64,000 bases of DNA from Tipula vernalis (Eukaryota > Arthropoda > Insecta > Diptera > Tipulidae): contig OY282558.1 in the NCBI GenBank assembly GCA_958295665.1, forward strand, positions 47,492,389-47,556,388. Reading direction: 5' to 3'. Each line of letters starts with the position of its first letter. The first letter of the stretch is position 1. Of the stretch, positions 21,521 through 32,449 are shown piece after piece. The translations under genes were made by a program, and so were the position numbers. Under the pieces are notes generated by a model, which saw only the letters and a list, made by a program, of their open reading frames with translations, did not search any database and had not been told where the DNA came from.

Positions 21521-24095
21521 ACACGCTTTGGCAAACCATATCGATGAAATTTCTAAAATGCTCTGAAACATCCCAGAACATTCTACCTTTGGATTTATTT
21601 GAATATTTTTCAAAAAATTATATTAATCAACATTTTTTGTTTGTTATGTTCTTGATTAATTTTAATCAATTACAAAATTATTTATACTCAATTAATTGAT
21701 TTGAATATTTTATCAAACAACATTAATAATTTTTTTTACTCCCTTCGGAAAGCAATAAGGGTATGATGGTTATCATTTATTTTAATTAAATGAAAAAGGT
21801 CTTAACGAAGACCACCCTCTCAAAATATTACGTACGTACAATATACAAAAATGATTGATGAGCTTTTGTATTTCTTCTAAGAAATTCACCAAATTAAAAC
21901 TTTAATGTACGCAAAAAGCTTTAATATGTACAAAACAAAATCTATTTTGAGCAAATTAAATTATTTCTGCTCCAATTACAGTTTGGGCAAGACATAAAAA
22001 AAAATAAAAAAAAATTTGTAAGACAGACAATATATTTGGTAACAACTTTGTCAGACCGATCTTTAAATTGTTACATAAAGTTAATTATTATTCACATACT
22101 TTAATTATATGAGATTCATTAACATTACAAATTGGGGCTTTGAATTAACAAGTTACGAGAGGTTTAAGGCCATAAAGAGATGAACAAGTCTTTATCTTTT
22201 ATCCTATAAACCGATACGATACTACATCCCATATTTAGATTAAAACAATTTATAAGAAATTAGTCAGAAATCACACACACACACAGAGCTAAGAAAAAAA
22301 AATGGAGATGTTATCAAATAATTTGATGTATGGTCGCAATGCCCAAAATTAAATGATAAGACCTTGCTATACGCTTAAATAAACGTGCGAACAAAAAATT
22401 ATTCTTAAGGGAACAGTTTCTCGAAAACAACTTGTTGGTTTAGGTGAATACATAACATGTTTTTTGTATTGTTCTTCGACACATAATTAGACAAGTTTTT
22501 TTTTTTTTTGTTTACATACAATACAATATAATGTTTAATGATGATGATGATGATGATGTGCGACAACATAAAATAACGAAACAAACCTAACAACAATCAC
22601 ACAATCGTAAAAGTGATAAAACTTATAAATTATTTATGAACACAACAACAACAGCAAATAAACAGAATAATACTATCTTCACAACAAGACGTGGATTGCA
22701 TTCATCTCTCAATGTCATCTGTATGGAACACAAAGCTGCACAGTGGATTCCGCTGCAATGTGTATTAAAATGCAAACGTTGTCGCCCAATGATGATACAT
22801 ATTTACTCGCACCGTACATTTAGAGTCGTTCTGGATACGAAAAATTGTGGTATAGGTACCTGTGTGTACAAGAAATCAATGTCAATCATTAAAGGTTATT
22901 TTTATCCAATTTACCAGTTATTTGATACAGAGTTTGTCATTTTTTTTTTTTTTTTTTTTTTTGCTGTATTCCAATAATAATATGTACACTGGAATTTTTG
23001 TGATCCATTTTTATTGCAGCAGACGGTAGACGACAACAAACTGTATACACATAGAATTTTTTAATCGCATCCACGTGAACCATAATCTTGATCTCATATA
23101 TGACGGCTGTGTACGCGAAATTATGACTTGTTTGACTCATTTTGTATAAAGAAAAGTTCTAGGTAAGTGCATTTCCTAAAAGCAAATTTAACTCGTACAC
23201 TCATACACAAATCATTATAAATTTTCCAACTCCAGATGCGTAACACCTATAAATCATTTGAGAACAGTTTTATCATTAATCATGGTAGGTATATGGGGAG
23301 GAAAAACAAAACAGAAAAGTTTTTAGGCCATATCCCGATAAGACATGACACTTCATACATATATTACCAAGATAGATATTTCCCGTATATTATGTAAGTG
23401 TAAGTACATAATAAAAAATCGGATGCCCTTGAGTAACATCTTCGTTATATATGTACATATACTATATATGTATACATGGAACATATGATTAATACAAAAA
23501 TTCACAACAAAAACCAAGGCGGAGTTGAAAATTTATTTTCTTATCATCATAAATATGCAAATTGCGATTAGAAGATTGTGGCAGTGAAAAAAATGGGAGG
23601 GAAACGTATCAATCGATTTTCTGTATGCTACGATAAACTAAATTATTATGATGCAGCATAAAACATTATTTTTATGAATAAATTTAGAATTTTTTTGTTT
23701 ATATTTATGTATACTGGAACGAAATTATATGATCTAAGATTTGTATTTTACCGATTTAAAGACCTATTTACGAATCATTTTAAATTTCATAAAGTATCGC
23801 TCAGGTATTCGTCCTCTTTGACGGTCATACAATGAAATCTCCGATTTTCATTTGTTAAGTAGAAGCATCATACGGAACAAAGTTTCATGTGTTGGCCTTT
23901 TCTAATCGACCCTTAGCCAGAACAGCAACTAACTAATTTTGATTTAAAACTGATTTGAAGAAATTAAGATTTTCTACAGTTACGAATAAACGCAGAGCCT
24001 TCTAGAGTATAGAGCCATAATCATAAGTCATAATTTTCTAGAAGCTTTTTCAGTGATATAACTTTTTATTGTTCACCACATATCATATAGGTTTC
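21521..24095. other. AT-rich spacer with microsatellites
   Basis: No supported gene. Simple repeats are (CA)n at about 22273-22286, (GAT)n at about 22540-22557 and a T23 run at 22940-22962. The plus-strand frame 22636-22977 encodes 113 residues with several Cys, but its end is a poly-Phe artefact of the T-run and I do not recognise it. 22430-22560 resembles 45005-45160, described separately. 23450-23480 is a (TATA)-rich segment. Confidence 0.5.
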
Positions 24096-24103
24096 TTAAC
24101 AGC

Positions 24104-25190
24104 CTAACTATGTACCCCTGGTTTAGATTTAAAGTATGTGATTGTAAGCGAGATGGATTCAACCGGCAAATTCACTTGTAAATTGTCGTCATCACTGCCG
24201 TCATGCCTTTTGACAGAATCAATTAAATAGAATGAAACACCATTTGCATGCAACTTCTGAAGGACGCTTTCATTAATTTGATGCACATGTTCATTTTCAG
24301 GGAATAAAATTGCACGTTCAGGGGCCCTATTCTCGAATTTCACATCCATTTTCCACATGTTGACATCTGTCAAAATTCATAAAAATTGAATTTTTTCGGT
24401 ACTAAGGGAATATTTCCGAATGGGTATAAGCAGGTGGAAAAAATTCCCCATATAGGAAAATGTCCATGCCGCATGTTTAATATACGAATTACAATTTTCG
24501 AACGTTTTTATGTGAACTTTGACAGATGTCCACATGTGGAAAATGGATGTGGAATTCGAGAATAGGCACCCAGATATTGAAGATATATCATTTGATGAAA
24601 AATATACTCTCCAAAAACCGTAGTTGTCAACTCTTCGAGTTTTTTTCGAAACTTCTTCTGTTTTAATTTTAGCATCACCAACACCTAATAACCATTGGCC
24701 AAAAGCCGCATCAGTAATAGATCTTAGGTTTTGTTTTAAATAAAACATGTGAAAATGTCTCTACCAAATGTGATTTCTTTATTTGTAGCCATGACGATGT
24801 AACTGATTTTACCTCCGCTTACCACTGGAAGTACTTATCGGAAGTCACTACCTAATAAAATAACTCTACCACCATATGCTGGAATACCAATTCAACAATT
24901 TCCAGGGCGATACCAGATGCCATCTTTGCTTTATTCCAAATAAGACAGTCGATTGTTGATAAATTATTTGTGGAAATTTAACTGTGTCCATATTAAGCGA
25001 AAGGGAAAAAGCTGAATGACACGGCATTCCATCTGGAAGTAGATTTGCAGCAATTCCAGTGCAAACTACGCACAAAACTTTTTTATTGATTGAGTATAAC
25101 TTCTCAATTAATGCCCGATATACAAATAGGTAAGTTTTTCCACTTCCTCTGGGGCCATCGAAATAAAAATATTTTGGTAGTACAACCATA
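24104..25190 (-). pseudogene. Helitron helicase (PIF1-like), C-terminal part of a Rep-Hel protein
   Basis: Helitrons transpose as rolling circles with a Rep nuclease fused to a PIF1-type helicase. On the minus strand, FYFDGPRGSGKTYLFVYRAL is the Walker A loop (GPRGSGKT at residues 12-19 of the 25189 frame). CVVCTGIAANLLPDGMPCHS follows. In another frame there is VILLGSDFRQVLPVVSGGK (motif III region, about 24830-24885), then LKQNLRS and FGQWLLGVGD (24620-24740). After a MITE insertion comes RAILFPENEHVHQINESVLQ and LPVESI, the helicase C-terminal motifs. The domain order and several PIF1 motifs are clear; frameshifts and the insertion destroy it. The Rep end lies at 30.08-31.0 kb in the same orientation. 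Confidence 0.85.
24321..24571. mobile_element. MITE with 54-55-bp terminal inverted repeats inside the Helitron helicase
   Basis: Left arm 24321-24374 begins GGGGCCCTATTCTCG; right arm 24517-24571 read in reverse begins GGGTGCCTATTCTCG. The two arms match over most of their length (CACATCCATTTTCCACATG, GACATCTGTCAAA). The interior of about 140 bp is non-coding. It cuts the helicase reading frame between the motif after FGQWLLGVGD and RAILFPENE. No clear target duplication was found, so the superfamily is not assigned. Confidence 0.8.
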
Positions 25191-25230
25191 ACGTACTACC
25201 AAAATATGTTTATTTCGATGGCCCCAGAGG
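25146..25230. repeat. Near-perfect 37-bp palindrome arms made of helicase coding sequence
   Basis: 25146-25182 (CCTCTGGGGCCATCG, then AAATAAAAATATTTTGG and TAGTA) is the reverse complement of 25194-25230 with one mismatch, separated by 11 bp. The left arm encodes the start of the Walker A region of the Helitron helicase (FYFDGPRG on the minus strand), so the right arm is an inverted copy of coding DNA. It forms the breakpoint between the Helitron and the inverted-repeat block to the right. Confidence 0.9.
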
Positions 25231-25231
25231 A

Positions 25232-25640
25232 TATTTCATATCCCAGAACTTTATCAGAAAATCACTTTAGAATCCCATATCCAACGCACATGTCAAATTT
25301 CATCATAATCGGTTGAGAAATAGTTAAGTTCCATCTTGCTTGGCCATATTCCAGAACTTTCCCCCAAAATCACTTGAGGATCCCATTTCCATGGCAGATG
25401 TCACATTTCACTCAAATCCGCTAAGAAATAGCCAAGTTCCGTCCTAATTGGCCATATTCCAGAACTTCATCTAAAAATCAGTTTAGAATCCCATTTACAA
25501 CGCACATGTCAAATTTCATGATAATCGGTTAAGGAATAGCCAATTTCCATCTTACCTGGCCACGCACATGTCAAATTTCATCATAATCGGTTAAGAAATA
25601 GCCAAGTTCCGTCCTCATTGGCCATACCCCAGAACTTTAG
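25232..25640. repeat. Tandem array of 108-bp units
   Basis: Units start with TGGCCATATTCCAGAAC at 25341 and 25449 (108 bp apart) and in shortened or altered form at 25232, 25557 and 25619. Each carries AATCACTTTAGAATCCCAT, then CACATGTCAAATTTCATC, then ATAATCGGTTAAGAAATAGC and CAAGTTCC. The unit starting at 25557 is internally deleted. The same unit, length about 107 bp, recurs at 60.09-60.30 kb, and related sequence is at 26.46-26.56 and 43.62-43.81 kb. Confidence 0.85.
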
Positions 25641-25659
25641 AGTTATAGCGGACACCTCA

Positions 25660-26560
25660 CTACAACGGGCACCTGTTTTGGACAACCCCAACTAAACCGC
25701 AACTCAACCCTAATTCAACTCGCAAACGCAACCCAACTTAACTTTCAACTTTTAACTTTTTTTAAAGAGATTGGCGAAAAAAAAAATTCAAATCGGACAA
25801 GCCATTCTCGAGATACCATGGGTACAGACATCCAGACGTCCAAACAGACGGACGGACATTTACTTTGGTCTAAAAAGGCCAAAATATTGAAATCCTGTCA
25901 AAAATGATCAAAATTTGGTTGGTCCAAAGCCACTTTTCTCGATGTTTTGATAGTATCTGAGACTAATAAAGCAAAAAAAAAAAAAAAGGGACCGTCCGTC
26001 TGTCTGGATGTCTGTTGTACTGTACCCATGGTATCTCGAGAACGGCTTGTGCGATTTAGAATTTTTTTTGACAAGCGTTTGGAACTTGTGCGTCAAGAGG
26101 GTCGGGTAACTGCCATACGAATTTTACCAATTTTTTATATATGCTGGTTTGAATATTGAGTTGGGCATTGAGTATGGGGTTGAGTTGAAGGTTATGTCAG
26201 GGGTCAATTTGCGGGTTGAGTTGAAGTTGAGTTGGGCTTAAGTTGGGGTTGGATTAAGATATAGTGAGCAGTTGGCTAATTTTTATATATGTTGGTTTGA
26301 GGATTGAATTGAAAGAGAGTTTGCGTTTGCGGGTAGAGGGTTGAGTTGGGGACCGTTTGCCGGTTAAATTGGGGTTGAGTTGGGGTTGAATTAGTGTTTA
26401 ATGAGCAGTTGAGTAATCTATATAAGTGAGTGTTTGTATGTATGTACAACATATGTGTATGATTTTTAGATTAAGTTCTGGAATATGGCCAAGTATGAGG
26501 GAACTTACCTATTTCTCAACCAATTGAGCATTGAAAATGGGAGTCTAAAGCTGGAAACAC
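25660..26560. repeat. Right part of a large imperfect inverted repeat with GTTGAGTTGG tracts
   Basis: 25801-25860 (CTCGAGATACCATGGGTACA, then GACATCCAGACG and ACAGACGGACGGAC) is matched in reverse complement by 25985-26050 (CCGTCCGTCTGTCTGGATG, then TACCCATGGTATCTCGAG). Outside these, CAACCCAACT-type sequence at 25680-25745 is mirrored by GTTGAGTTGGG tracts at 26155-26410, and the 108-bp unit at 25.2-25.6 kb is mirrored at 26465-26555. The centre is near 25.92 kb. No ORF of interest. Confidence 0.75.
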
Positions 26561-26647
26561 ACCGAATTAGTGAAAACGTTTTTTTCTTGCCTTAAAGCGA
26601 CTTGCGGTCAAAATACATACGATTGTATAAGCGCTATGCACTTTGAA

Positions 26648-26948
26648 TCATAATTGATTTGAATTATAATTGAAGTAAGTCGTAAAATTATTCCGGACTG
26701 CGAGAGCAGTACTTGTGGCTTTATGTGCACTACTTAACTGATCCATCTCATAAATTTCGGCTGAGTTTAAGCAATTATGGACTTCGGTTATTGAGTTATT
26801 ATCACCATTTTCTACTTTTATGATAAAATTGTGAAAACTACAAACGGTCAGAACAAACTTTTCAACATTTTCTGGCGTACCAATAATAGTGCTCTCAAAA
26901 AGTCTAAATTTCCTGGTGACCATCCCAAACGCGCATTCAACTAAAGGC
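26648..26948 (-). pseudogene. PIF/Harbinger transposase, C-terminal fragment
   Basis: The minus-strand translation reads PPLVECAFGMVTRKFRLFES, then PENVEKFVLTVCSFHNFIIK. The pattern VExAFGxxxxKFRxF followed by a late LHNFI-like helix is characteristic of the end of the Harbinger DDE nuclease. Only about the last 110 residues remain; the DDE core is missing because BEL copy 3 starts immediately to the right at about 26995. AGCTGGAAACACACCG at about 26549 could be the 3' terminal repeat of the element, but I could not find its partner. Confidence 0.75.
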
Positions 26949-27003
26949 GGTAATTATGTAAATATTCGTTTTCATTAGTCAAAGATTTACGTGCAAATGG
27001 CCG

Positions 27004-27561
27004 TGTCGGTCAAGTTTCTGTCAAGTCTGCAACCGCAGACATCACACCCTACTACACATATCGGATGGGTCATGTCGAGCTTCAGTCACCAACACGAGTA
27101 AAACACCGGCCAACAATTCGCCAATTACCACTGATTCAAACGACGCCAGTTCGAATCATACTACATCGCCACGGACAGATGTGTTACTCGCAACAGCAGT
27201 TGGAATCGTAGCAAACGGAAAACCAGATTTCACCATTCGTGCCCTGCTTGACTCTGCATCACAAGTGAATCTCATCTCGGAAAACGCCATAACTCGGATC
27301 GGTCTACAACGGAAGCCAGCTTCGATCTCAATTAACGGAATCGGGGCCAGGGAAGCAGCCAAATCACAATCGATCGTCGAATTTGTTCTTAAATCACGTG
27401 TTGATTCGAGATTCTCGATTTCCATAATAGCAGTAGTCGTCGAAAAGATAACTGGCATATTGCCATCGCAACATATCGAATCACAACAGTGGAAACATTT
27501 AGATCAGCTACAATTGGCCATTCGCACAAGAAACCAAACTGGAACACATTTTGTTTGGTAG
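27004..27561 (+). pseudogene. pol: BEL/Pao gag zinc knuckle and aspartic protease
   Basis: The frame is open from 27004. CRSSFCQVCNRRHHTLLH is the last zinc knuckle, then a Ser/Thr/Asn-rich linker, then LLATAVGIVANGKPDFTIRA and LLDSASQVNLIS. The latter is the Pao peptidase active site, with Ala where other copies of the family usually have Gly. The domain goes on to INGIGAREAAKSQSIVEFVL and VEKITGILPSQHI. It ends by frameshift or deletion near 27500, where the C-terminal protease segment is lost and the following frame begins. Confidence 0.85.
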
Positions 27562-28841
27562 ATTTGATCGAAACACAATCACACACTCCTTAAGTACAAC
27601 TGCAATCATCGAGAACTACACCAACGTCGACAACACCTTGAAGTCATTTTGGGAGATTGAAAACGTACCAGCAGCCCGAGAACTTACTGCAGATGAAAAT
27701 CAATATGAAAGGCACTTTCAATCAACATACTCCAGAACCAAGGACGGAAGATATATCGTGCAACTCCCTTTCGTTGATCAGCCATTGCCACTCGGAACAT
27801 CTCAAGAAGGCGCGATCGTGAGGCTGAAGCACATGGAACACCGATTCTCGAAGAATCCGCAGTTACGTATCGCATATCGCGACTTCATGCAAATCTATTT
27901 CGAGCAGAATCACATGGAGGCAGTGCCATTTGATGACGGAGAGCCTACAAATCAAAGGTGCTATCTTCCACACCATGGCGTGATACAGGGTTCGAGTTCC
28001 AAGCCAAAATTACGCGTGGTCTTTGATGCCTCACACAAGACGACTTCAGGAGCTTCACTAAATCAAAACCTTCGTATCGGTCCTAAGCTTCAACAAAATG
28101 TATTCACTATCCTCACTCGATTTCTCACAACACAAATACTTTTTCATCGCAGATATCCGACAAACGTATCGACAGATTCTGGTGGCCCCTGAGCACCAAG
28201 ATTATCAACGGATTGTTTGAAGAACAACGCCTGAAGACCCAATTCAAGATTATCGTCTGCGCACAGTAACCTACGGTACCAGCTGTGCTCCGTATTTGGT
28301 TATACGTACAATCCACCAATTGGCACAAGACGAATCCAAGCAATTTCCTATCGCTGCGAAGGTCGCTCTTGCCGACTTCTATGTAGACGACCTGATAACG
28401 GGTACAAACAAAGTCAAGGAATTGGTTGAAATCCAGCAAGAAATGGTGGCTTTACTTCAGCGTGGCGGTTTCGAGCTTCGAAAATGGTCTTCAAATTGCC
28501 AAACCCTATTGGATCAAGTGTCATCAGAATACCATGAACATAGGCCATTGCGGGAGTTAAAGTGGGAAGAGTCGCTCAAGGCGCTTGGGTTAAATTGGGC
28601 ACCTTCGGGAGATTATTTTGCATTCAAAAACGAAGACTTTCCAGAACTGCCTGTGAAAACCAAACGAATCATCCTCTCAGAGGCTTCAAGGATCTTCGAC
28701 CCGCTCGGCTGGTTATCCCCTAGTGTTGTCATCGCAAAGATCATCTTTCAGGAGTTATGGGTGCTCGGATTATCGTGGGACGAGTCATTGTCAGTTGCTG
28801 AAAGATGGTCGAGATATCGAAAGAATCTGGGATTGTTGTGA
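27500..28841 (+). pseudogene. pol: BEL/Pao reverse transcriptase with YVDD preserved
   Basis: 27551-28192 gives TLKSFWEIENVPAAR, DGRYIVQLPFVDQ, LKHMEHRFSKNPQLR and MEAVPFD, then PKLRVVFDASHKTTSGASLN. A frameshift near 28110 moves the palm motif (ADIRQTYRQILVA) to another frame, with one TGA soon after. 28296-28841 continues with KVALADFYVDDLITG (catalytic aspartates), then FELRKWSSNCQTLL, LSEASRIFDPLGWLSPSVVI and ELWVLGLSWDESL. Three or four lesions separate it from an open pol frame. Confidence 0.88.
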
Positions 28842-29550
28842 TCAATTAAAATCACTCGTTGGATGGATTATCGACCATGTCGCAGCAATCTTCAAATACA
28901 CGGTTTCAGCGATGCCTCCATGAAGGCATAAGCCGCCGTCGTATATGATCGCACCACGTCGACAGATGGATCAATAAAAGTCATCATTCTAGCAGCGAAA
29001 ACCAAACTCGCCCCACTCAAAGCCATAAGCCTACCGCGATTGGAACTATGCGCCAGTCTGCTACCGGCCACTCTCATGCACAAGATCGTCCAGTCACTCA
29101 ACCTCAACGACATCCAACAGTTTGCGTGGACCGGCTCACAAGTGGTTCTTGGATGGCTCCGCAGTCCTCCCAGCCGATGGAAAACTTTCATGGCGAATCG
29201 CGTTTCGCAAATTATCGATCATCTAAAGCCTAATGAATGGTGGTACATTGATACTCGACACAACCACGCAGACTGCGCGGCTCGCGGCGACGAACCTTCG
29301 CTACTTCACGATCATCACACTTGGTGGAGAGGTCCTGAATGGCTGTCGAAACACTCGGACACTTGGCCAACACACACAAAATCAACGAGTGTTCCATCCC
29401 ATTGGAAGAATGCAGAATCGTATCTATGGTCGCCACGCAGTTAAACGAAGCACCAAAGTCAGACGGGATCTATTTACTTCTGAGTCGCTGTTCCACTCTC
29501 GAAAAATTACTTAGAGTCACAGCCTATTGTAGACGCTTCATTCAACACTT
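28842..29550 (+). pseudogene. pol: BEL/Pao RNase H and downstream linker
   Basis: After a frameshift at about 28840 the translation shows IHGFSDASMKAAAVVY (with a TAG inside), TKLAPLKAISLPRLELCASL (Glu motif), FAWTGSQVVLGWLRSPPSRW and HNHADCAARGDEP. In FAWTGSQVVL a Gly occupies the usual Asp position. Up to 29444 the frame is open, then shifts to VATQLNEAPKSDGIYLLLSR and RVTAYCRRFIQHLKY, where the MITE begins. RNase H would be inactive because of the missing Asp. Confidence 0.8.
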
Positions 29551-30077
29551 GAAGTATTCCACACAAAGTGTAGCTACACAAATTAACGAAAAGTGTAAGT
29601 GTACTGAAAAAGTGTAGGCCTACATAAAATGTGTAAATAAGAAGTAGAACCAGGTATGGGGCGATATTACCATAAATTATTTATTTATTAAAATAAAAAG
29701 GGTTGAGTATGTTCGACGCTATTTTGAAAATTGTGAAATGTCAATTAGTGAATCAAATTCCCCAATGTATGCCCTTTTTAACCAATATAGTCATACGTAG
29801 CAACATCTCCACGATTTTGGTAAATTGCCCGTAGTGTAGCATCAGGTTTGAACATTTTATGTGATTTTCACAAATTTCAAATAGCGTTGAACATGCCCAA
29901 CCCTTTTTATTTTAATAAGAAAAATTGTTTCGGATAGCTTGACCTGTCCACTTTATGGTAATATCGCACGATACCTGGTTCTACTTCTTATTTACACTTT
30001 TTATGTAGGCCTACACTTTTTCAGTACACTTACACTTTTCGTTAATTTGTGTAGCTACACTTTGTGTGAAATACTTC
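29551..30077. mobile_element. Long-hairpin MITE (about 527 bp)
   Basis: Left terminus GAAGTATTCCACACAAAGTG and the reverse complement of the right terminus GAAGTATTTCACACAAAGTG differ by one base. The match continues inwards over TAGCTACACAAATTAACG, AGTGTAGGCCTACATAAAA and GAAGTAGAACCAGGTAT. After a gap of about 30 bp it resumes with AAAATAAAAAGGGTTG and GTTC(G/A)ACGCTATTT (29692-29740 and 29860-29915). Nearly the whole element is thus one hairpin. There is no coding capacity. No target duplication was found: BEL sequence lies on its left and Helitron sequence on its right. Confidence 0.88.
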
Positions 30078-31003
30078 ACACCGGTCGTTTTTGATGCTCG
30101 ATTATGTAAACAAAACAACCAACAGTTCAACGGTTCTTTTGATTTTAAATTGAAAATTCGGGTTGCAATATCCGGACGATCAGATGGGGTTTGAGGTTCT
30201 TGTAGTTCGGATTTGATTTCTTTCCATGTAATGAACAAATCAGGATGACCGGATTTCTTTGCCATCACCATGTTGTCTTGATACAATTTTGACATGAAAA
30301 GTGGATCGCCGACAAACGAAGAAGGTAGAATATATGTATACATGCACTATTTTTACATAGTCTAAGAGACCTTTAAAGATTCTACACGAATAGCTTAAAG
30401 TTGTAATTCTATTTCGAACAGCGGTAGCATGATCGGCACTGTGATGCATGTTTGTGATCCAGCCGAACTATCCACTTGGGAAGAAAAAAAGGAAAATCAT
30501 TGTATCCAAATGTTTACTTAACGGGTTTATTCGTTTCATAGTTTTGCTGTTACTGGGATGAACGGCAAATTCCAAATTTGCAGGGATATCACCATCTCTA
30601 TCGCGTCAGTATTTCTTCATCGTGAAGGCTCCGAGTAAACAATTATGATACCTTATAAATACATATATAGTGTCATCATTTCTGATGGTATTTGTAAGCT
30701 AGCATTCATATACAGCTCGCCGGTTTTTGTTACTTTGTGCATATGGAGAAATAGTTTGAAGAACTTTTGATATAGTATGCATAATGCTTTTGTTACATTT
30801 AAGATTGGCCGGGTTGTTCATGCGAATATTGTCGGTGTCATACAAAAACAGTTCGGTGTAAGATTAACTTAAACCAAGCTTCTTGGTAATTATCGCCGTT
30901 TAATGATAAACAGATAGGAATATGTTCTGAAGAACGATGATTTGCGTATCCAGATATGTTAAATGAGTATACGTCTCCTGGCATTACCATTATTAAATTG
31001 TCA
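30078..31003 (-). pseudogene. Helitron protein, N-terminal and Rep-side portion
   Basis: Minus-strand frames give the ordered N-terminal part of a Helitron Rep-Hel protein. DTDNIRMNNPANLKCNKSIM lies at about 30780-30840, then GDIPANLEFAVHPSN, then MIFLFFFPSG and FGWITNMHHSA, then AVRNRITTLSYS. After a frameshift comes ILPSSFVGDPLFMSKLYQDN followed by GHPDLFITWKEIKSELQEP, the conserved block just before the Rep His motif. Part of the usual continuation after LFIT is deleted. RIFNLKSKEPLN closes it at 30120. Orientation and content match the helicase at 24.1-25.2 kb, so both are probably one Helitron. Confidence 0.82.
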
Positions 31004-31440
31004 ATATTGTTACGTTTTTGCCTTGTCAATTAAGGTTCGTATCACTGGATTATGAATAAAACAAAATCAATTCAATTTATCCCCAGCGAATTTATTTATG
31101 TCACACAAAAACTATAACAACACTATTTACTAACGATAATTCACAAAATCACTTTAAATAATTTTCACACAATTTTACTGTTCACTTATAATTTTTATTT
31201 CGCACTACAACACTTTTTAAATCACTTTTTAATTACTTTTTTTTCTTCACACTGTCGCTTTCCAAATACTACTAAATCCCATTTAACTTCGTTCGCCTTT
31301 TTATATACACAACCCAAACTTCTAGAAAGCTCATGACATGAGAACAACTATATCATGGAAAATTCCATTTTAGTACAGCTAATCATTGAGCTATTAATTT
31401 AACTTATTCTATTACACACTAGGTGTCACCGTCACAATAT
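31004..31440 (-). mobile_element. Solo LTR of a Gypsy-type element with 4-bp target duplication
   Basis: 31008-31436 (429 bp) starts TGTTACG and ends GTCACA on the plus strand, giving TG...CA ends with short inverted similarity. It is flanked directly by ATAT at 31004-31007 and 31437-31440. On the minus strand a TATATAAAAAGG box lies at about 31295-31306, followed by a plausible polyadenylation region, so I orient the LTR to the minus strand. No internal retroelement sequence is attached, which indicates LTR-LTR recombination. The 4-bp duplication fits Ty3/Gypsy elements of flies. Confidence 0.8.
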
Positions 31441-32430
31441 CAACAAATAGTTCCTTAATTTCATTTGAGAAGTTAGTACTTATCGGTTAATTTGACAACT
31501 TGACAGCTACTTTTAGTTACAGATTTAAAAAAAAAACTACGTCACAATTGATGCACTTATTACATAAATCACCAAGGTAATAAGTGTCGGGGTTAATAAA
31601 ATAATCGGTGCCACCCAGGTGGTAATTTTTGCTTCGATTTTACCAAATTTGTACTGCCATCACGATTTTTAGTAAGATTTTATATCAATTTGATCAGAAT
31701 GATGTTGTTATGAAAATTGTATAAATTTTGGTTTAACTAATTTGGCAAATAAAAACACTTAAACTTTTTATTTTAAAACTTTAATTTTTGTTAGTAAAAA
31801 TACCACGTCCGCTTCGTTTGACAGTTTTCTTAATAATCCCCGCTTTTTGTTTTATTTTCTTTTTCTTTTATTTAATTCATTTTTATGTCTACAGTGACAT
31901 CTTTCGGAAGTAATATTTTTGACATTTAGTCGAAATTCTCACCCAACAAAATTTACGACAGTAGACCATGTGGAAATATCAAATTTTCTTAAACCGCAAG
32001 AGCTACCAGCTTTCGGAAAACTTCGGAAGCATAAGCAACTTTCACATAATGCCACTAGGGGTCACTAAATATTTGCTGTCAAAACTTGTATGACATTTTT
32101 ATGTGTGCATTTTGTAAACATAATGAAATGTGATAATTAAATTGATTTTGAGAAGTTTTTATAAACGTCCTTTTGAAAAACTTCAGTAATATTTTTTTGA
32201 TTGTGTAGTGACATCCAGTGACAAACGCTCTGTACTTTTTCTTTTATCGTGCTGCCTCTTTCGGAAAACATGATCTATTGGGCCATCCGGTATTAATTAG
32301 ATGACGCCCTCGTCATATATTGTCGTGTAATTAACAAACTATAATTTTTAATGTCAATAGTTTAACTATTACCTACAACTTTGTCAACAAAAACAGAAAC
32401 TAAAAATAAATAAAGCAGTTGCAGTATTAA
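31441..32430. other. Spacer without recognised genes
   Basis: AT-rich DNA with no coding pattern. The phrase CTTTCGGAA followed by A-rich sequence occurs at about 31900, 32010 and 32256, suggesting a weak internal repeat. A short palindrome CCACCCAGGTGG sits at about 31612. It might hold the far 5' part of the Helitron, but nothing recognisable remains. Confidence 0.4.
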
Positions 32431-32449
32431 TTAGATTAAATAAATTCTT

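Larger units (their letters stand above)
26995..29550 (+). mobile_element. BEL/Pao retrotransposon, truncated at both ends (copy 3)
   Basis: It starts in the gag zinc knuckles and runs through protease, RT with an intact YVDD box and RNase H into the region before integrase, all on the plus strand. The integrase and both LTRs are absent. Its left end abuts the Harbinger fragment and its right end abuts the hairpin MITE at 29551. Lesions are modest compared with copies 1 and 2. Confidence 0.88.

Noticed and set aside
22636..22977. 113-residue plus-strand ORF with several Cys
   Set aside because: Its C-terminus is poly-Phe from a T23 run, no family resemblance was seen, and there is no promoter or splice support. 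Kept only as a note in the spacer.
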